The notes under the pieces: generated by a model
The model's input: only the letters and a program-made list of their open reading frames with translations
What the model was told of the DNA's origin: nothing
Database searches by the model: none
Assembly: GCA_023653785.1 (NCBI GenBank)
Contig: JAMKCH010022236.1
Coordinates: forward strand, 1-64,000
DNA length: 64,000 bases
Direction of reading: 5' to 3'
Source: Ophioderma brevispina
Taxonomy: Eukaryota; Echinodermata; Ophiuroidea; Amphilepidida; Ophiodermatidae
Position numbers and translations under genes: made by a program
Shown: one piece after another, positions 25,985 through 36,717 of the stretch
Layout: the number at the start of each line of letters is the position of its first letter
How positions within the stretch are numbered: position 1 is the stretch's first letter

Positions 25985-26730
25985 AAATAATTACCTATCC
26001 AGCGTTTCTGAAGAACATTGAGCTTACGAATATCCTCATTAAAGCGACCGAACCAAACAACACTGCAGTAATCAAGTGTGGTTGGACCCAAGACTTATAT
26101 CAGGGTTACGTTGAAACATCAAGAAAACATTTAATGCGTCTTAGAAGAGCTACCTTCCTAAAAACCTTCTGAATTACATATTTCATGCTTGTCCAATTAC
26201 TCATTGTCTATAGTAACACCAAGGCATTTAACACTCTCGACTCTTTTAAGTTTGTTATTATCAATTAAAGGTGCAATTCATCACTATTAACACTACGTAA
26301 CCTAGAACCAGTACCAATAAAGCATAATATTAGTCTTATCAGTGTTGAGAAAAATTTGTTACTATGTAGCCAAGTGTTAAGAGCATTGAGATCATCTGTG
26401 AGTTTAGCTGAGATAATATTAACATTGTCTCCACTTACATACATAGTAGTGTCATCTGCATACATAGAAATCTTGCTATGAGTAATGGCGCTTGCATTCA
26501 TTGATAAAAATTAAAAATAGAAGTGGCCCCAAAATGCTACCCTGAGGAACACCAGTATCTATTTTTAGTGCTGCCGAAATTGAACCATTGAAGGCAACTC
26601 TCTGAGTACGCCCCGATAGGTACTAAGAAACATTTACAAGTAATATTTGAAGCTCCTATGTTACATAATTTCGTAATCAAAATATCATGGTTGACCGTGT
26701 CAAAAGCCTTTCTAAGGTCGATGAAGGCAA
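25985..26730 (-). pseudogene. CR1/L2-like reverse transcriptase fragment, catalytic core
   Basis: Minus-strand translation gives FAFIDLRKAFDTVNHDIL (motif A), a degraded PQG region, KISMYADDTTMYVSG (YADD box), LNALNTWLHSNKF, then DYCSVVWFGRFNEDIRKL and NVLQKRW near the low end. These are standard blocks of the L2/RTEX/CR1 group. Several frame changes separate them. The upstream end stops exactly where the 1.05-kb repeat begins (26731), so either that repeat inserted into the LINE or the LINE was truncated there. Confidence 0.88.
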
Positions 26731-27780
26731 ATTGTACCAGTGTATACCCATCCATACTAGTAAGGCTCAGTCCCACACAGCCCTATGTTTTGCTGAAAAC
26801 CCTTCCAGACTGCGCAAGACTGGTGCCGATTGGCCATTTTTCGAAATTGTGAGTAATTTTCATTTTCATGTGTAGTTTGGAAAGGTCTGAAACTGACCTG
26901 TACAGTCTTCTGCAGTCTTGCGTGGTCGGGAGCACGTGGCGAATTTGAAAAACCCCGCCACGATTTTCTTACAGCTAAAAAAATCGTGGCGGGTTTTTGT
27001 AATCGGGAAGGTCGGCATGAACACATAAGTGGATTAGAAGCGGTAGTCGATGAGTTGGTGAGCATCATAAACGGTTGTGTGCAGTTGGAAAAGTGGTCGG
27101 CAATGACTCTGCTCCCAGCGGGAGAGAAGATGCAAGCCAACCTGACATGTTAAATCCGTGATTACACTCGGTCGACCACAGATGATAAGTCGCCGACTTG
27201 AAATCTTGACAACAACACGTCACAACTCAGTTTGCTGTCGTGTTAAGGTCTGCGACTGATCGCGGACTGAACAAGTGGCGTCGCCCGATTAAACATGCTT
27301 GATCTTTTTATTTTATGATGCTGTTGCCTACTGGCGCGATGGCCGGAAATCGCAGAATGATAAAAATTGTAAATTTTTGCAAGTTTGAAAAATCTATAGC
27401 CGATTTTGGAAAGAAATGGGGCCTTGTGTAGTTGGGAAGAGGTTGGGTCGGGAGCTGTGTGACTGTACCTTAAGCGGAGGAGGAGTGTTATTATCGGTGA
27501 CCCATGTTTCGGTGAAAGTAATTGGGAAATTTGTGGTTTAAGGTTTTAGGTAAAATAAACATAAATTCTTAGTTAAAATGCGAGAACATGAATCATACTA
27601 AAATCATTATCTTTTATCATTTTCATTGAGTAAGTCATAGTTATTGTTAGGATTAAGAATATGGTGATCAGTTTCGTCTGTCATATCATTTAATAATAAA
27701 GGGGGAATTGGCCCGATTTAAGTATATGAAGTGTTCGTCTTGGTAGAATGCTTCACCCAAGAACCGTCTGTAAAATTTCG
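26731..27780. repeat. 1.05-kb dispersed repeat family F, copy 2
   Basis: Starts ATTGTACCAGTGTATACCCA directly after RT coding sequence and ends CCGTCTGTAAAATTTCG. The GCCACGATTTT / AAAATCGTGGCGGG hairpin is kept (about 26955-26995). Compared with copy 1 it shows many single-base insertions and deletions. No coding content recognised. Confidence 0.75.
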
Positions 27781-28025
27781 GATTGGGAACAGTCAGGGGT
27801 TTACACCCTACTCTTATTCCGACACTGACTGCGATGTACATGTACAGTTGTGACTCTCTGTACACGGACCGACGGCTTAACTTCCCCCTCCGAATGACGG
27901 GATGCTTTTCATGATTCATTTGCCCAATTCCAAGTGAACCATGGAGGAGAGCGGTATGCTGTATTTAATCAATAGCTCGTATACAGATTAAATCCAGAAT
28001 TGAGCACCCGAGTAAATCCCAGCAA

Positions 28026-28113
28026 GTGGCCCCACCGGGATTCGAACCCGGGATGTTTGTTTGGTATATTTGCGCCACAGGCAAGCACCCCAACCACTAG
28101 ACCACGCTCTCCA
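28026..28113 (-). mobile_element. tRNA-derived SINE head (His-like anticodon loop)
   Basis: On the minus strand the A-box-like GTGGTCTAGTGGTTGGGGTG is followed by TTGC-CTGTGGC-GCAA, whose loop matches the tRNA-His (GTG) form, and by a perfect B-box GGTTCGAATCC inside CCCGGG...CCCGG. Extra bases between anticodon arm and T arm and the absence of a paired acceptor stem rule out a working tRNA. The body continues toward about 27970 with GCTGGGATTTACTCGG. Confidence 0.65.
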
Positions 28114-28436
28114 GCTGTGAATTTGGATTTGAAGCCAAAAGACAAAAAAATCTTATTTGTGGGGGGGGGGAGAGAAAGACCTTTAATTATGTCATAGAAG
28201 GAAATGACTGGTTCCAAAGAGCCTAATGATCTCCCTTAAGCTGTGGTGAAGTGTTTCTATTTTCTTTCTGGGAAGAGTGTGGATGTTGTGGATTGATTTG
28301 AAGCCAAATTGAAAAAAAAATTCTATTGGTTACTTTTTTGGGGAAGGGGAGAAAATCCCGTAATTATGTAAAATGAAAAACATCTGTGGTGAAGTGTTTC
28401 ACCATTTTTGTTTGTATTTGAGCAAATAAATTTCCG

Positions 28437-28706
28437 GTCATATTATTTATTTATTTATTTATAACATTCGGCATTTGCCAGGCAGAACCCAATTATTGCA
28501 AAGCGGCATTAAATTCAAGGGACCCTCCAGAACAGCGGGGAAAGATTTAGGGGAAGAAGTCAGATTTAAATGCAGGAGGAAACCGAGCAAAAAAAATTGG
28601 CTCTAGAAAACCTGCGAGGACGGATAAGGATCGGCAACCAAATTCGCATACCACACTGGTGAAATGTGAGCGACTCGACCGCTACACACCAACTCGCCCT
28701 CCCTAA
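28437..28706 (-). mobile_element. SINE-like element with (AAAT)n tail
   Basis: On the minus strand the element starts GGGAGGGCGAGTTGGTGTG, contains AGCGGTCGAGTCGCTC (A-box-like) and a worn B-box near GGTTGCCGATCC, and ends in (AAAT)n at 28437-28460. Head, body and simple-sequence tail in this order fit a degraded tRNA-derived SINE. Confidence 0.55.
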
Positions 28707-29129
28707 ATTATGGTAGCAGTTTAAAATTTTTATTGTTTAAATACAAATGATCAATTTAAACAAGAGAACAACAATAAATTTTAATAAAGACTGGTTTAAT
28801 CCTCACCACCCCCCCCCCCCCACCCCACCCCACCCTTCTTGTGTATTTTTGAAAGTTTTGGGGTAAGGTTGTTATATTCGGCAAACTTGCATATTTAGAG
28901 TAACATGTTTTTAAAGTTTATTACTGATAAAATTATAATGAAACTATTTTAAATTGTTGAGAATATGGGAATACACATGATTTATATTTGTTATAAAACC
29001 TTCATCCTTTCAATTTCTAGTTGTTCACTCGTTAATTGCAATACTTTCACATCCTTGCATTCATCATTTCTTGTTTTGGCTCACTATGATCAATATGTTC
29101 TTTTGCCCCTAATCTTGGTAAAATAATTG

Positions 29130-29225
29130 TCAATGTCCTCGTCTTGCCTTGTCCTGTTTTGTTGTGTCTTGTCTTGTCCTGCTTTGTTTTGTCGTGTCTT
29201 GTCTAATCTTGTCCCGTCCTGTCCT
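29130..29225 (+). repeat. Pentanucleotide repeat (TTGTC/CCTGT)n
   Basis: Irregular head-to-tail copies of GTCTT/GTCCT/GTTTT pentamers over about 95 bp, a diverging pyrimidine/G microsatellite. Confidence 0.85.
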
Positions 29226-29239
29226 ATAAATCAATATTA

Positions 29240-29460
29240 ATTTTAAACTCTGTATAGTGAAAGGTGGGGCCATGCTCAAAGTCCATCCGACTTATTATGA
29301 CCTCTCCTGCCTTTTCATTTTATGTCTTTACTAAATTCAGTTTTAAAAAAACACCATTTATCTCTTTATATTCTGTAATGAATTTTATCAATATGTAATG
29401 TTTGACTGAATGAAGATTGTAATAAAACTTATTTGAATTGATTGAATTTCATTATAACTT
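29240..29460 (+). mobile_element. Probable LINE 3' end with (TTGAA)n tail
   Basis: A 3'-UTR-like stretch ends AATAAAACTTATTTGAATTG followed by ATTGAATT. The AATAAA-plus-short-tandem-tail ending is usual in RTE/Jockey-type LINEs. No RT sequence adjoins it. Confidence 0.45.
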
Positions 29461-29667
29461 ATTTTGGCACAGTCACCAAATGTTTAATGGGGATGTCACA
29501 CTTGTAACCACCAAAATGTCACTCACATGATCATACTTAATGAGATTTTGTTCATACTTGTCAAGTAAAATTGCTTGTACATTTGATTACTAACGTTATT
29601 GTGATGAAAAAGTATTATTTTCTTTCTGAAATAACTATAAGAATGTGAATACCTAACTAAACATAGA

Positions 29668-30342
29668 CGGGTCGTAGTCTCAACAGATGTTTATAAAATA
29701 AACGGTGGTTAGGCCTAAACTGTGGTTAGCTAAGCGCACAATTTTAAAAATCCGCAGGTTAAATAAAAAAATTAACAAGTCGTTTAGATAACCACGATAT
29801 TTAAACACCGTAAATATCATCCACCGAACTGCGACTTATCTTCGCCTTATTCTAATGAACGTGCGTGAACAATAATTTATATGTGAGATAAAATACCTTC
29901 CGTAGTTTAAATGCTACCCAGAAAGTCCACGGGTAAATTTCAAGAATGTCGCGTTATGCAAGGCACTTTAGAATTTGTTCAGCGATGGAGAAAAATCGCC
30001 GGGCCTATTTAAAACATTTGTATGTCGCTGTACTGCACTCAGTACTATAACAAATACACACGAGCAGAAAAATTAAAGCAAAGGAAAATGGACGAGAAGA
30101 AATCAATTGAGGACTTGGAAAAGAAAGATAAGAGAATAAAAGAGTGAAGTGGTTTATATCTGCTAACCACGAGTATCGCATATAGCTGACAATATCAGGC
30201 ATTTAATGAAAGCGTGAAGTTAAAAAACACGCCTTAAACTACCCCCGGACCAAGTCTAAGTTTAACAACATTTTAGAGATGTTTAACGATGTTGCGATTT
30301 AACCAGTATTTAGCGTTTAACATCGTTTGAGAATACGGGCCA
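29668..30342. mobile_element. DNA element with GGSYCGTAKTCTCAA ends
   Basis: Left end GGGTCGTAGTCTCAACAGAT; right end in reverse complement GGCCCGTATTCTCAAACGAT, both running into GTTTA-rich sequence with TGGTTA words. The arms are imperfect over about 70 bp. The element is about 675 bp, non-coding, and lies just downstream of the ZP gene. Confidence 0.65.
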
Positions 30343-30719
30343 GAATTTACAGATTTTTTCTGTTAATTTTACAAATCATTTTTGTCTGACGTCACACACG
30401 TGACCAACCTTAATTTGGAGAAAGTGGAAACATTTTTGGTTAGGTTTGGAGTAAAACTTTATCCATTATTTCAAAAAGTAATAACAGATTGGTCAAGTTG
30501 ACAGAACAACTCTTGGTTGAAAATAAAATCTTGCCCTCGTCAGGTCACACATGTGACCGAAGAATAACCGTGATATAAACTGACAAATATATGAGACGAC
30601 GACTCCCTCGACCAAAGAAATAAAATGATGTCATCAAAGTGTTGTCCTAGTAAAAGGTTACAATGATTTTTGTTCGCCTCGGCCAATCATAAATTTTGTG
30701 ATGACAATTTTGTGTCATC

Positions 30720-30913
30720 TTACTGCTCATGGGAGACGCTTGTGCTTGATTGCACTGATACAGTATCATTTGTAGGTATAATCATGTAACGAATTTTTGG
30801 TGTCTTTTGAGATTTGATGATTACAGCAGCGGAACCTGCGATACACAAGGCCATGAATCCAACGGAAATCATCAGAAAACGCCACTGGTCAGTGGTGGAC
30901 GTAGTAGCATTAT
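30720..30913 (-). CDS. ZP-domain gene, last exon (transmembrane segment and tail)
   Basis: The acceptor reads AAAATTACAG before 30913 and the exon enters in phase 1, which fits the phase of the preceding exon. It encodes a short Asn/Thr-rich stalk (DDNATTSTTDQ), a helix of about 22 hydrophobic residues (FLMISVGFMALCIAG and following), a basic stop-transfer patch (KSQKTPK) and a Ser/Thr-rich cytoplasmic tail ending SVSHEQ and TAA at 30720. ZP proteins usually end in such an anchor, and it would hold the IgGFc/ZP ectodomain at the cell surface. The exon is intact. No furin-type site is evident in the short stretch between ZP-C and the helix. Confidence 0.85.
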
Positions 30914-31430
30914 CATCTGTAATTTTATAAGACACAAAAAGGCGGTTTTAATGTAAAATATGAGTGATATGGAAGACGAAAGAAAGAAAACCCTAAAGAA
31001 AATAAAACAAATGTACGGATGAGCATCTGAAACACAAAATAAACTATAAGTTGAGCTTAAGAGGAAGTCAATTAAAGTAGGAAAGCACATCTGAAAGGTG
31101 TTGAAAGGTAATCTAACGTGCAAGGATTGTAAGGCCTGTATATGAGTGGCATTCTGGTTCTTGGGGGGGGGGGAGACCTCATTTTTGCATTTTTGTTTCA
31201 CTGTGTCTTACTATTCCAGAGTCTGCTTGGTAATGAAGACGGTTATATAATCCACGTCTATCTAGGCGGAACTTACAAACTCCATAACAAAGGGCAGCTA
31301 TGCAACATCTTCTGTTTCTTCATTTAAGTAATAAACGGAGGCATGCTCTAAGCTTTGCTTTTTCCAGAGAGCATGCCCTTGAAGTTTCTCAGACTTTTCC
31401 CATTATTTTTTGATAAAAGTGTATTTTAGG

Positions 31431-31571
31431 AGTTTCCGTAACCTAACCCATCTGACACACTTTTTCTGACACACTTATGAATTCGGAAACCCTTCACGGA
31501 ATAAAAGCACAGGTTTCCGAATTCATAAGTGCAGAAAAAAAGTATGTCAGCTAGGTCAGGTTACGGAAACT
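31431..31571. repeat. Near-perfect palindrome with 60-bp arms
   Basis: AGTTTCCGTAACCTAACCCA ... TTATGAATTCGGAAACC on the left is answered by GGTTTCCGAATTCATAA ... CTAGGTCAGGTTACGGAAACT on the right, with a loop of only about 20 bp. It sits in the last intron of the ZP gene. A transcript would fold into a long hairpin. Confidence 0.85.
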
Positions 31572-31844
31572 CACGTGTAGTTTGGGGGGTAACAAACTCC
31601 TTGCATACATGATAAAGTAGTTGTAAAACACCAACTCAAAATTAATGGTGAAATAAATAACTATGATGATTATAGAGGTCTCCTTCTCTCCTTAACCGGC
31701 TGTCCGTTTAGCACACAATAGTCGTACCCTCTCTGGTAGAATGATAATGGTAAAACAGACAGTAAATGGAAGCAACCGGTTGGCATGCATGGAATAAGAA
31801 GCTCTACAGTCTACATGTTATTATTTTAAATATTCACACTTTAC

Positions 31845-32040
31845 CTGCATGTGACACGGTCTTTGCAAAGTTATTTCGATGAAACTTAATCGGTCCTTGG
31901 GTCATAACATACGACTTCGAGCCAGTGTAAGTACCACGAGTGTTGACGTCTCGCTTGGCAACGTTGGGTTGGCATCCCACTGCACACCTCGATTTGGGGT
32001 CGGTGATGTTACATATCATCAAAGAACAATGAACGTAAAT
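31845..32040 (-). CDS. ZP-domain gene, ZP-C exon 2
   Basis: The acceptor TTACATTCAG precedes 32040 and the donor GTAAAG follows 31845; the exon enters in phase 0 and leaves in phase 1. It encodes IYVHCSLMICNITDPKSRCA then GCQP, the hallmark C-terminal half of the ZP domain: a YVHC strand, a second Cys, and the SRC..GC pair. This is followed by TRGTYTGSKSYVMTQGPI, a Ser/Thr-rich stretch after the domain. All conserved cysteines expected in this segment are present. The frame is open throughout, unlike the exon at 35044-34628. Confidence 0.9.
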
Positions 32041-32311
32041 CTGAATGTAATTTGAAAATTAACATTTTAAACGTTTACTTAACTATAATTAATGGTGTAT
32101 TAAAATGAAATAATGTTCAAGATTTTTGTCAAGCTCATTTTTGGACTTACATCATAAAATATATGTACATACATCACGAATTCTCGAAAAAATAATACAA
32201 TTTGATGTAAAATTAGACAAATAGAGGCATTTTACATTTTTGCTTTTTTGACATACGAAGAAAACGGGCGGATTTTTCGCCACGGCTTCATTGATCAAAA
32301 GCGCCCAACTC

Positions 32312-32532
32312 GTGACGTCAAAGTGATGACCAAAACATCGTGTTTACTCGAATTGTTATTGCTGACACTGTAATATTGATGGATTAATGAAAGTAATAAT
32401 AAAATTAGAAAAAAAGTTACAAATGACATATTTTGTTTCATTTCGAGGTGTTTAATTATTATTGAAGTGGCAACACTGCGATATGATGGTCACAACGACG
32501 TAAATTATGGATGGTCATCACTTTGACGTCAC
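32312..32532. repeat. Inverted repeat with perfect 21-bp arms
   Basis: GTGACGTCAAAGTGATGACC(A) at 32312 pairs exactly with (T)GGTCATCACTTTGACGTCAC ending at 32532. It lies in the intron between ZP exons 33170 and 32040. TGACGTCA is also a CRE-type word, but here it is part of the repeat arm. Likely a MITE. Confidence 0.75.
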
Positions 32533-32739
32533 CATTGCCTGCGATGTGGATTTGTCGGAATCGTTTTCGAGTAATCTATTTTGGCGGGAAAATTAACAGG
32601 CCAAATACTCAACAATGTGGACAATTTTCAACTTAATTTTGATTTTGTACTCTACGTTACTTAAGCTTTCCATCCATACCAATTTTCCAAATATTCAGAA
32701 TCATGACATATTTCCTTTAAGTGACCACAAAATATTATA

Positions 32740-33083
32740 CAGTGGCGTAGCAAGAGGCATGGCGCCCGGGAGCATGGATATAGAATGGAGCCCCTCCCCA
32801 GTTTCTGACACAATTGCGCGCGGAGTGCGAGAAAATTTGTCACTAGTATGGTTATGACATAGTTGAACTTGGGTCTTAAAACGGTCTTTCAAATGAACGC
32901 CAGAAAGGCTTGAAATTCACAGCCTGGAGGATGCGTCGATTCGCCGCCCCCTTATAACGGCGTGAAGGGCACGTGTATCGCAAGCTATAAAGAGCATACC
33001 GTATTGCTGCAACGCGTTGCGAGAAAGTAGCAACGCGTTGCGACATACACGCGCCCTTCTTTGATCTCTTAGCTACGCCACTA
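32740..33083. mobile_element. MITE with CAGTGGCGTAGC ends, intronic
   Basis: The left end CAGTGGCGTAGCAAG and right end CTTAGCTACGCCACTA are inverted. Inside, GCAACGCGTTGCGA occurs twice close together (33009 and 33034). CAGTGGCGTAGC-type ends are common among hAT-like and other cut-and-paste non-autonomous elements. The target-site duplication is not clear. It lies inside an intron of the ZP gene. Confidence 0.7.
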
Positions 33084-33169
33084 AAATTTCTCACAAACAT
33101 AGAGGATTGCGTATTGAAATTTCTACAAAAGAGCTTTACAATGTGTACTATTGATAAAACAATAATTAC

Positions 33170-33269
33170 CGCAGTATGGGAATCGACGAACGCAAATGCT
33201 TCCAATCCGAATCGCTTTACCATTGGATCCTCAGATGGAAAGAACTGGAGAGTGTTATCATGCGAACAC
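33170..33269 (-). CDS. ZP-domain gene, ZP-C exon 1
   Basis: The acceptor GTTTGAAAG precedes 33269 and the donor GTAATT follows 33170. The single leading base completes a Gly codon left in phase 2 by the upstream exon (...YEIIHEG), and the exon ends in phase 0, matching the next exon. It encodes CSHDNTLQFFPSEDP and RFGLEAFAFVDSHTA. In ZP domains this is the C..D.T...........F.FEAF.F block just before the YVHC strand. The exon is short (100 bp), intact and well placed, which supports the gene model strongly. Confidence 0.88.
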
Positions 33270-33837
33270 CTTTCAAACGAGAGTGAAAGAAAGTGATAAG
33301 CCCATCATTTTATTTTATAAGTTATGAAAGAGTGACTTCTGTGTTAGCATCATGGAAACATGTTAAGTATTTTGTGTTTTCTGCAATCAAAATGTGTTGC
33401 TAAATAGAGAAATCCGACAAGCCAGGTGATCGTCAGAATTGAGCCGCCATTGGGCGATTCCAACCCAAAGCCGTTCCACTTCACCACGCTTGAGTATACA
33501 CAATTAAAATATCCACACTTGTCCGTACACCTATGTAAATTCAAGCGGGATTCCCCAGCCGTGGCTGCCATTGGAATGAGCAAAACCGGATTGGTCCATA
33601 GAGAGTGTTTTGAATTAGTAGCCATATTTGACGGTCTAGCAATACACTCAGCTCAACGTCATAGAATGTGGTCCAGGTGCAAAACAGATGGATGCCTCGT
33701 TCATTGAACCCTTCCACCTCAAAGACGGCTGGGCAGTGGGCACTCTATATTCTCTTAATCTCTTAATATTAAGTATCTGCACGGCTAAAGAGACAATGGT
33801 TTGTGGATGATGTCTTGCTCTTTTTCTTTAGTTTGGA

Positions 33838-34130
33838 GGGCACGTGTGGCACACCGGATAAAGCAACAGACTCATGATCCCAAGGCATTGTAATGCGTGA
33901 GTTCGTGCCCGTGGCCCCCCGCCGTTGCCAACTGTTTTTGTTCATGGGCAAGATACGTAAATTGCCTCGTCGACCCCAAACCCAATCTGGGGACTGTAAC
34001 GGGAATATCTCGATCTAGTGGATAATTGAGCGTCACTATTGGGCGGCTCCCTAAAAGATCTTATGATTTCCTATGGCATCGAAATAAAGTAAAGCGCTTT
34101 GATATCAGCGGAAAGGCACTGTAATTTTAT
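33838..34130 (+). mobile_element. tRNA-derived SINE (Met-like head), intronic
   Basis: The head has TGTGGCACACCGGATAAAGC (A-box region), CAGACTCATGATC with a CAT anticodon-like loop, and GTGAGTTCGTGCCC as a worn B-box. The body contains GGGCAAGATACGTAAATTGC and ends near AAAGCGCTTTGATATC, a LINE-like 3' end that may serve a partner LINE's RT. It lies in the intron between ZP exons 34628 and 33269 and abuts the MITE at 34138. Confidence 0.6.
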
Positions 34131-34137
34131 ATACATT

Positions 34138-34418
34138 CAGGGGCGGATCCAGATTTCTCAAAGAGGGGGCGCCAAATTCCCCGGCATTTCGAAATTCGGA
34201 AGAGTCGTGGGGTTGAGACCACTGTACGCCTACAAATGCTAGATCTACACGGCGCCCCGACGCTCTGTACCGTCATTCTTAGGGCGCCCTGTGCATAAAA
34301 TGGAATTTTTATAGATTTACAGTGCGCCGGGCGCTCTATTCAATGCCTGCCGCCCTGTGCTCTGCAAACAAGAGGGGGCGCGCGCCGGGTGCGCCCCCCC
34401 CCCTCTAAATCGCCCCTG
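34138..34418. mobile_element. hAT-like MITE with 5-bp target duplication
   Basis: The ends are CAGGGGCGGATCCAGA and, inverted, CAGGGGCGATTTAGAG. The 5-bp word ACATT lies directly outside both ends, as expected for a target-site duplication. The interior is GC-rich with GGGGGCGC words. The CAGGGGCG terminus and 5-bp duplication fit a hAT-type non-autonomous element. It is inserted in an intron of the ZP gene. Confidence 0.8.
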
Positions 34419-34627
34419 ACATTTATTTTTGAATATTATATTGCTGATGTATTTGGAATGTACCGGGTTTGAAAGTTAAGTTTTAACATACCCTTTTTGC
34501 ATTTGTAGTGGTATGAATACTTGTTTGTCTTTGATTTATTGCTTACTAATGTATAACGAAATTTGACATTGATGGCCTAAAAACTCACTTCATATTTTGA
34601 TATTGTTAAAGCCTCCGGCCTACTTAC

Positions 34628-35044
34628 CCTTCGTGTATTATTTCGTATCTGGGCGAAGAAACTGCGAATTTGGTGGTGGTTGTTTTGCCGCCGCCAAGTT
34701 TTAACAAACGCTCTAGTCCTTGCTCAGCTGTCACGATCGGCTTCAAAATAGAGCATATCTCGTACTTCCCTTCGACTGGATAACCTCTGGTGGGTATGGA
34801 TAAAGGTAACTGTTGGTCAGGTATAACTGAAGATTGAAACTAAATTTGCCGAAGCCTTCTTCGTTGTATCGATTGTTGAAGTATCGGGATGAAGCTCACA
34901 GAAGCCAATCCGTCTTTCTTCATTCGACATTCTACTCTACGAGGACTTGCCAATGTCACGGTCGCGAGTAATGACGTTGCCCGGAGTGATATGAAGAGCT
35001 TCGTCTTCAACGACATTGTAAAAGACAACGTAATCTTCTTGAAC
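34628..35044 (-). pseudogene. ZP-domain gene, middle exon, reading frame broken
   Basis: The acceptor TTTTATCAG before 35044 and donor GTAAGTA after 34628 are good. Entry frame (phase 0) gives VQEDYVVFYNVVEDE and NVITRDRDIGKSS then TAG. The ZP theme continues in other frames: RRVECRMKKDG, then EEGFGKFSFNLQLYLTNS with YPYPPEV, then RDMLYFEADRDS, then RYEIIHEG at the donor. These are the expected second half of ZP-N, the linker and the start of ZP-C in the right order, so the exon is real in origin but needs several single-base changes to read through. Length is a multiple of three, while the flanking phases call for remainder two. Either a pseudogene or indel errors in the assembly. Confidence 0.85.
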
Positions 35045-35408
35045 CTGATAAAATATTCATGTTAAATGTATTTTATTTCAAAAGTTAGCGTAAAAGGATA
35101 ACACATGCAATTGACGACATGCAAAAAGTTGACGACGACCTAAAAAACCTCATGCCTTTTACGATCTTGTCAACCAATGGTGTCAGTAATGATCCTTTTT
35201 AAAAATAAGAAAGACATTGAAAACGACATTTGTGGGGAACAGCCTACTCAGAGATAACTGTAGTTATACCCTTTATAGTAGATTCAGCAGTTGGCAATAC
35301 ATTGACACCGATTTTGGCGACCCAAGTTTCCTTAAACATTATCATGTGTAGGTTGATTCAAAGTTATACAAAAAAGTGGTTAAACTGCAAAACTCTTCGT
35401 AAACTCAC

Positions 35409-35608
35409 TTCCATAATAGTTCCACACTTGTCCAAAGGCGTCGATATTTGAACATGGGTGCTGTTATGATTATTTCCCACACACGACTGGTCAATGAAAT
35501 GTAAATGGTCACCGTCTACGTCACCAATGATTGAACGCGGAATGTAAACCGTCAAAGAGTTATTTCTGCATTCTACAACTGGCGATGGAGTAGGTTCTGG
35601 AGTAGCAT
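35409..35608 (-). CDS. ZP-domain gene, ZP-N exon
   Basis: The acceptor AACGAATAG before 35608 enters in phase 1; the donor GTGAGT after 35409 leaves in phase 0. The exon encodes a Pro-rich lead (ATPEPTPSPVV), then ECRNNSLTVYIPRSI, LHFIDQSCVG, THVQISTPLDKCGT and ME. This is the N-terminal ZP subdomain with Cys1 (EC), Cys2 (QSC) and Cys3 (KCGT) in normal spacing and the typical V.IPRS and STPLD.CGT words. ZP-N drives polymerisation of ZP proteins into extracellular filaments. The exon is fully open, and its phase-1 start fits exon shuffling with the phase 1-1 mucin-like exon at 43.7 kb. Confidence 0.92.
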
Positions 35609-36717
35609 CTATTCGTTAAAGAAATCCACTCATTAGTTAATGGTTCAACGAGAGATTTCACATATCAGGTGTCCCTAAAAAAGAAAATACTTATTTTTGC
35701 ACGGGTATAAAGCTTTCTATCAAAAATATCACCATCTTAAAGGATTAAGCTGAGAAATGTTTCTTTGGTACAAAAGTTGTAAATTTCTAATTTTGTATAG
35801 GAGCAAATACGAAATTCAGTTTATGTTTTATATTGAAATAATAGCAAATCAAAATCACCATTTTCTCTGTTTTAAGACATTTCTGTAGCCAAATATAAGG
35901 TAAGAGTTCTATTGAGTGGCTAATATGTATGAAATTGTTATTATGACACAATATCTGGGTGCCTCAAAATCTCTCGTTGCACCTTTAATGTGAATTTACG
36001 TTGGGAATGTTACGTATTTATTTTAAAGGATTTTTTTTTATAATTATGAATGTTAAACCCTTTATACGTTACAGACAAACAGGGTGACCCGATCATGGTC
36101 CATTTTTTTATAGAATGTTTTCTCCCTCACGTGGAAGCATATCACCAAAAACATCTGATTGCAATTTTGAGTTACCTCGGTCCAGCTATCTTAATAGTAG
36201 AACCAAAATGTGCACTAAATTGGTCAATAGGACAGTGTGTGCTAATTAATGTGGCAATGTTTTTGTTCATAACATCAAGAGGAAACATTTCCTGAGCCTT
36301 AAATTTCACTGGAGAAATAAGAAAATATGATCTTTCTTCTGATACCAAAATCTCAATTTTGATAGAGTAAAGTGGAGGGGGAGGGGGAGGTTGTCGATCG
36401 GTTAACAATATTTAAAACATCAAGAGAACCACGCCCAGCAGTGTCACATTTAACAGTGTTGGTGTCATTGTAACATTCCATGTTGTTAAAATAATACACC
36501 TGGTGTTTTAATTCCCTAATTATGGCGCTAATATAGTACCGAAAGTGTTGGAAATTTTACAACACTACGAAGCAAAAAATCTCATTATTGAACTTTTTCC
36601 AAACAATTTCACGAGGTAGAACAATTGCCTACTTTTGTACGGACAAATGTAGTCTACCGTTTATTAATTTGTCTGAAAACTCAATGTTTTTAAGATATGA
36701 TTCTGTTTTTAGATATG

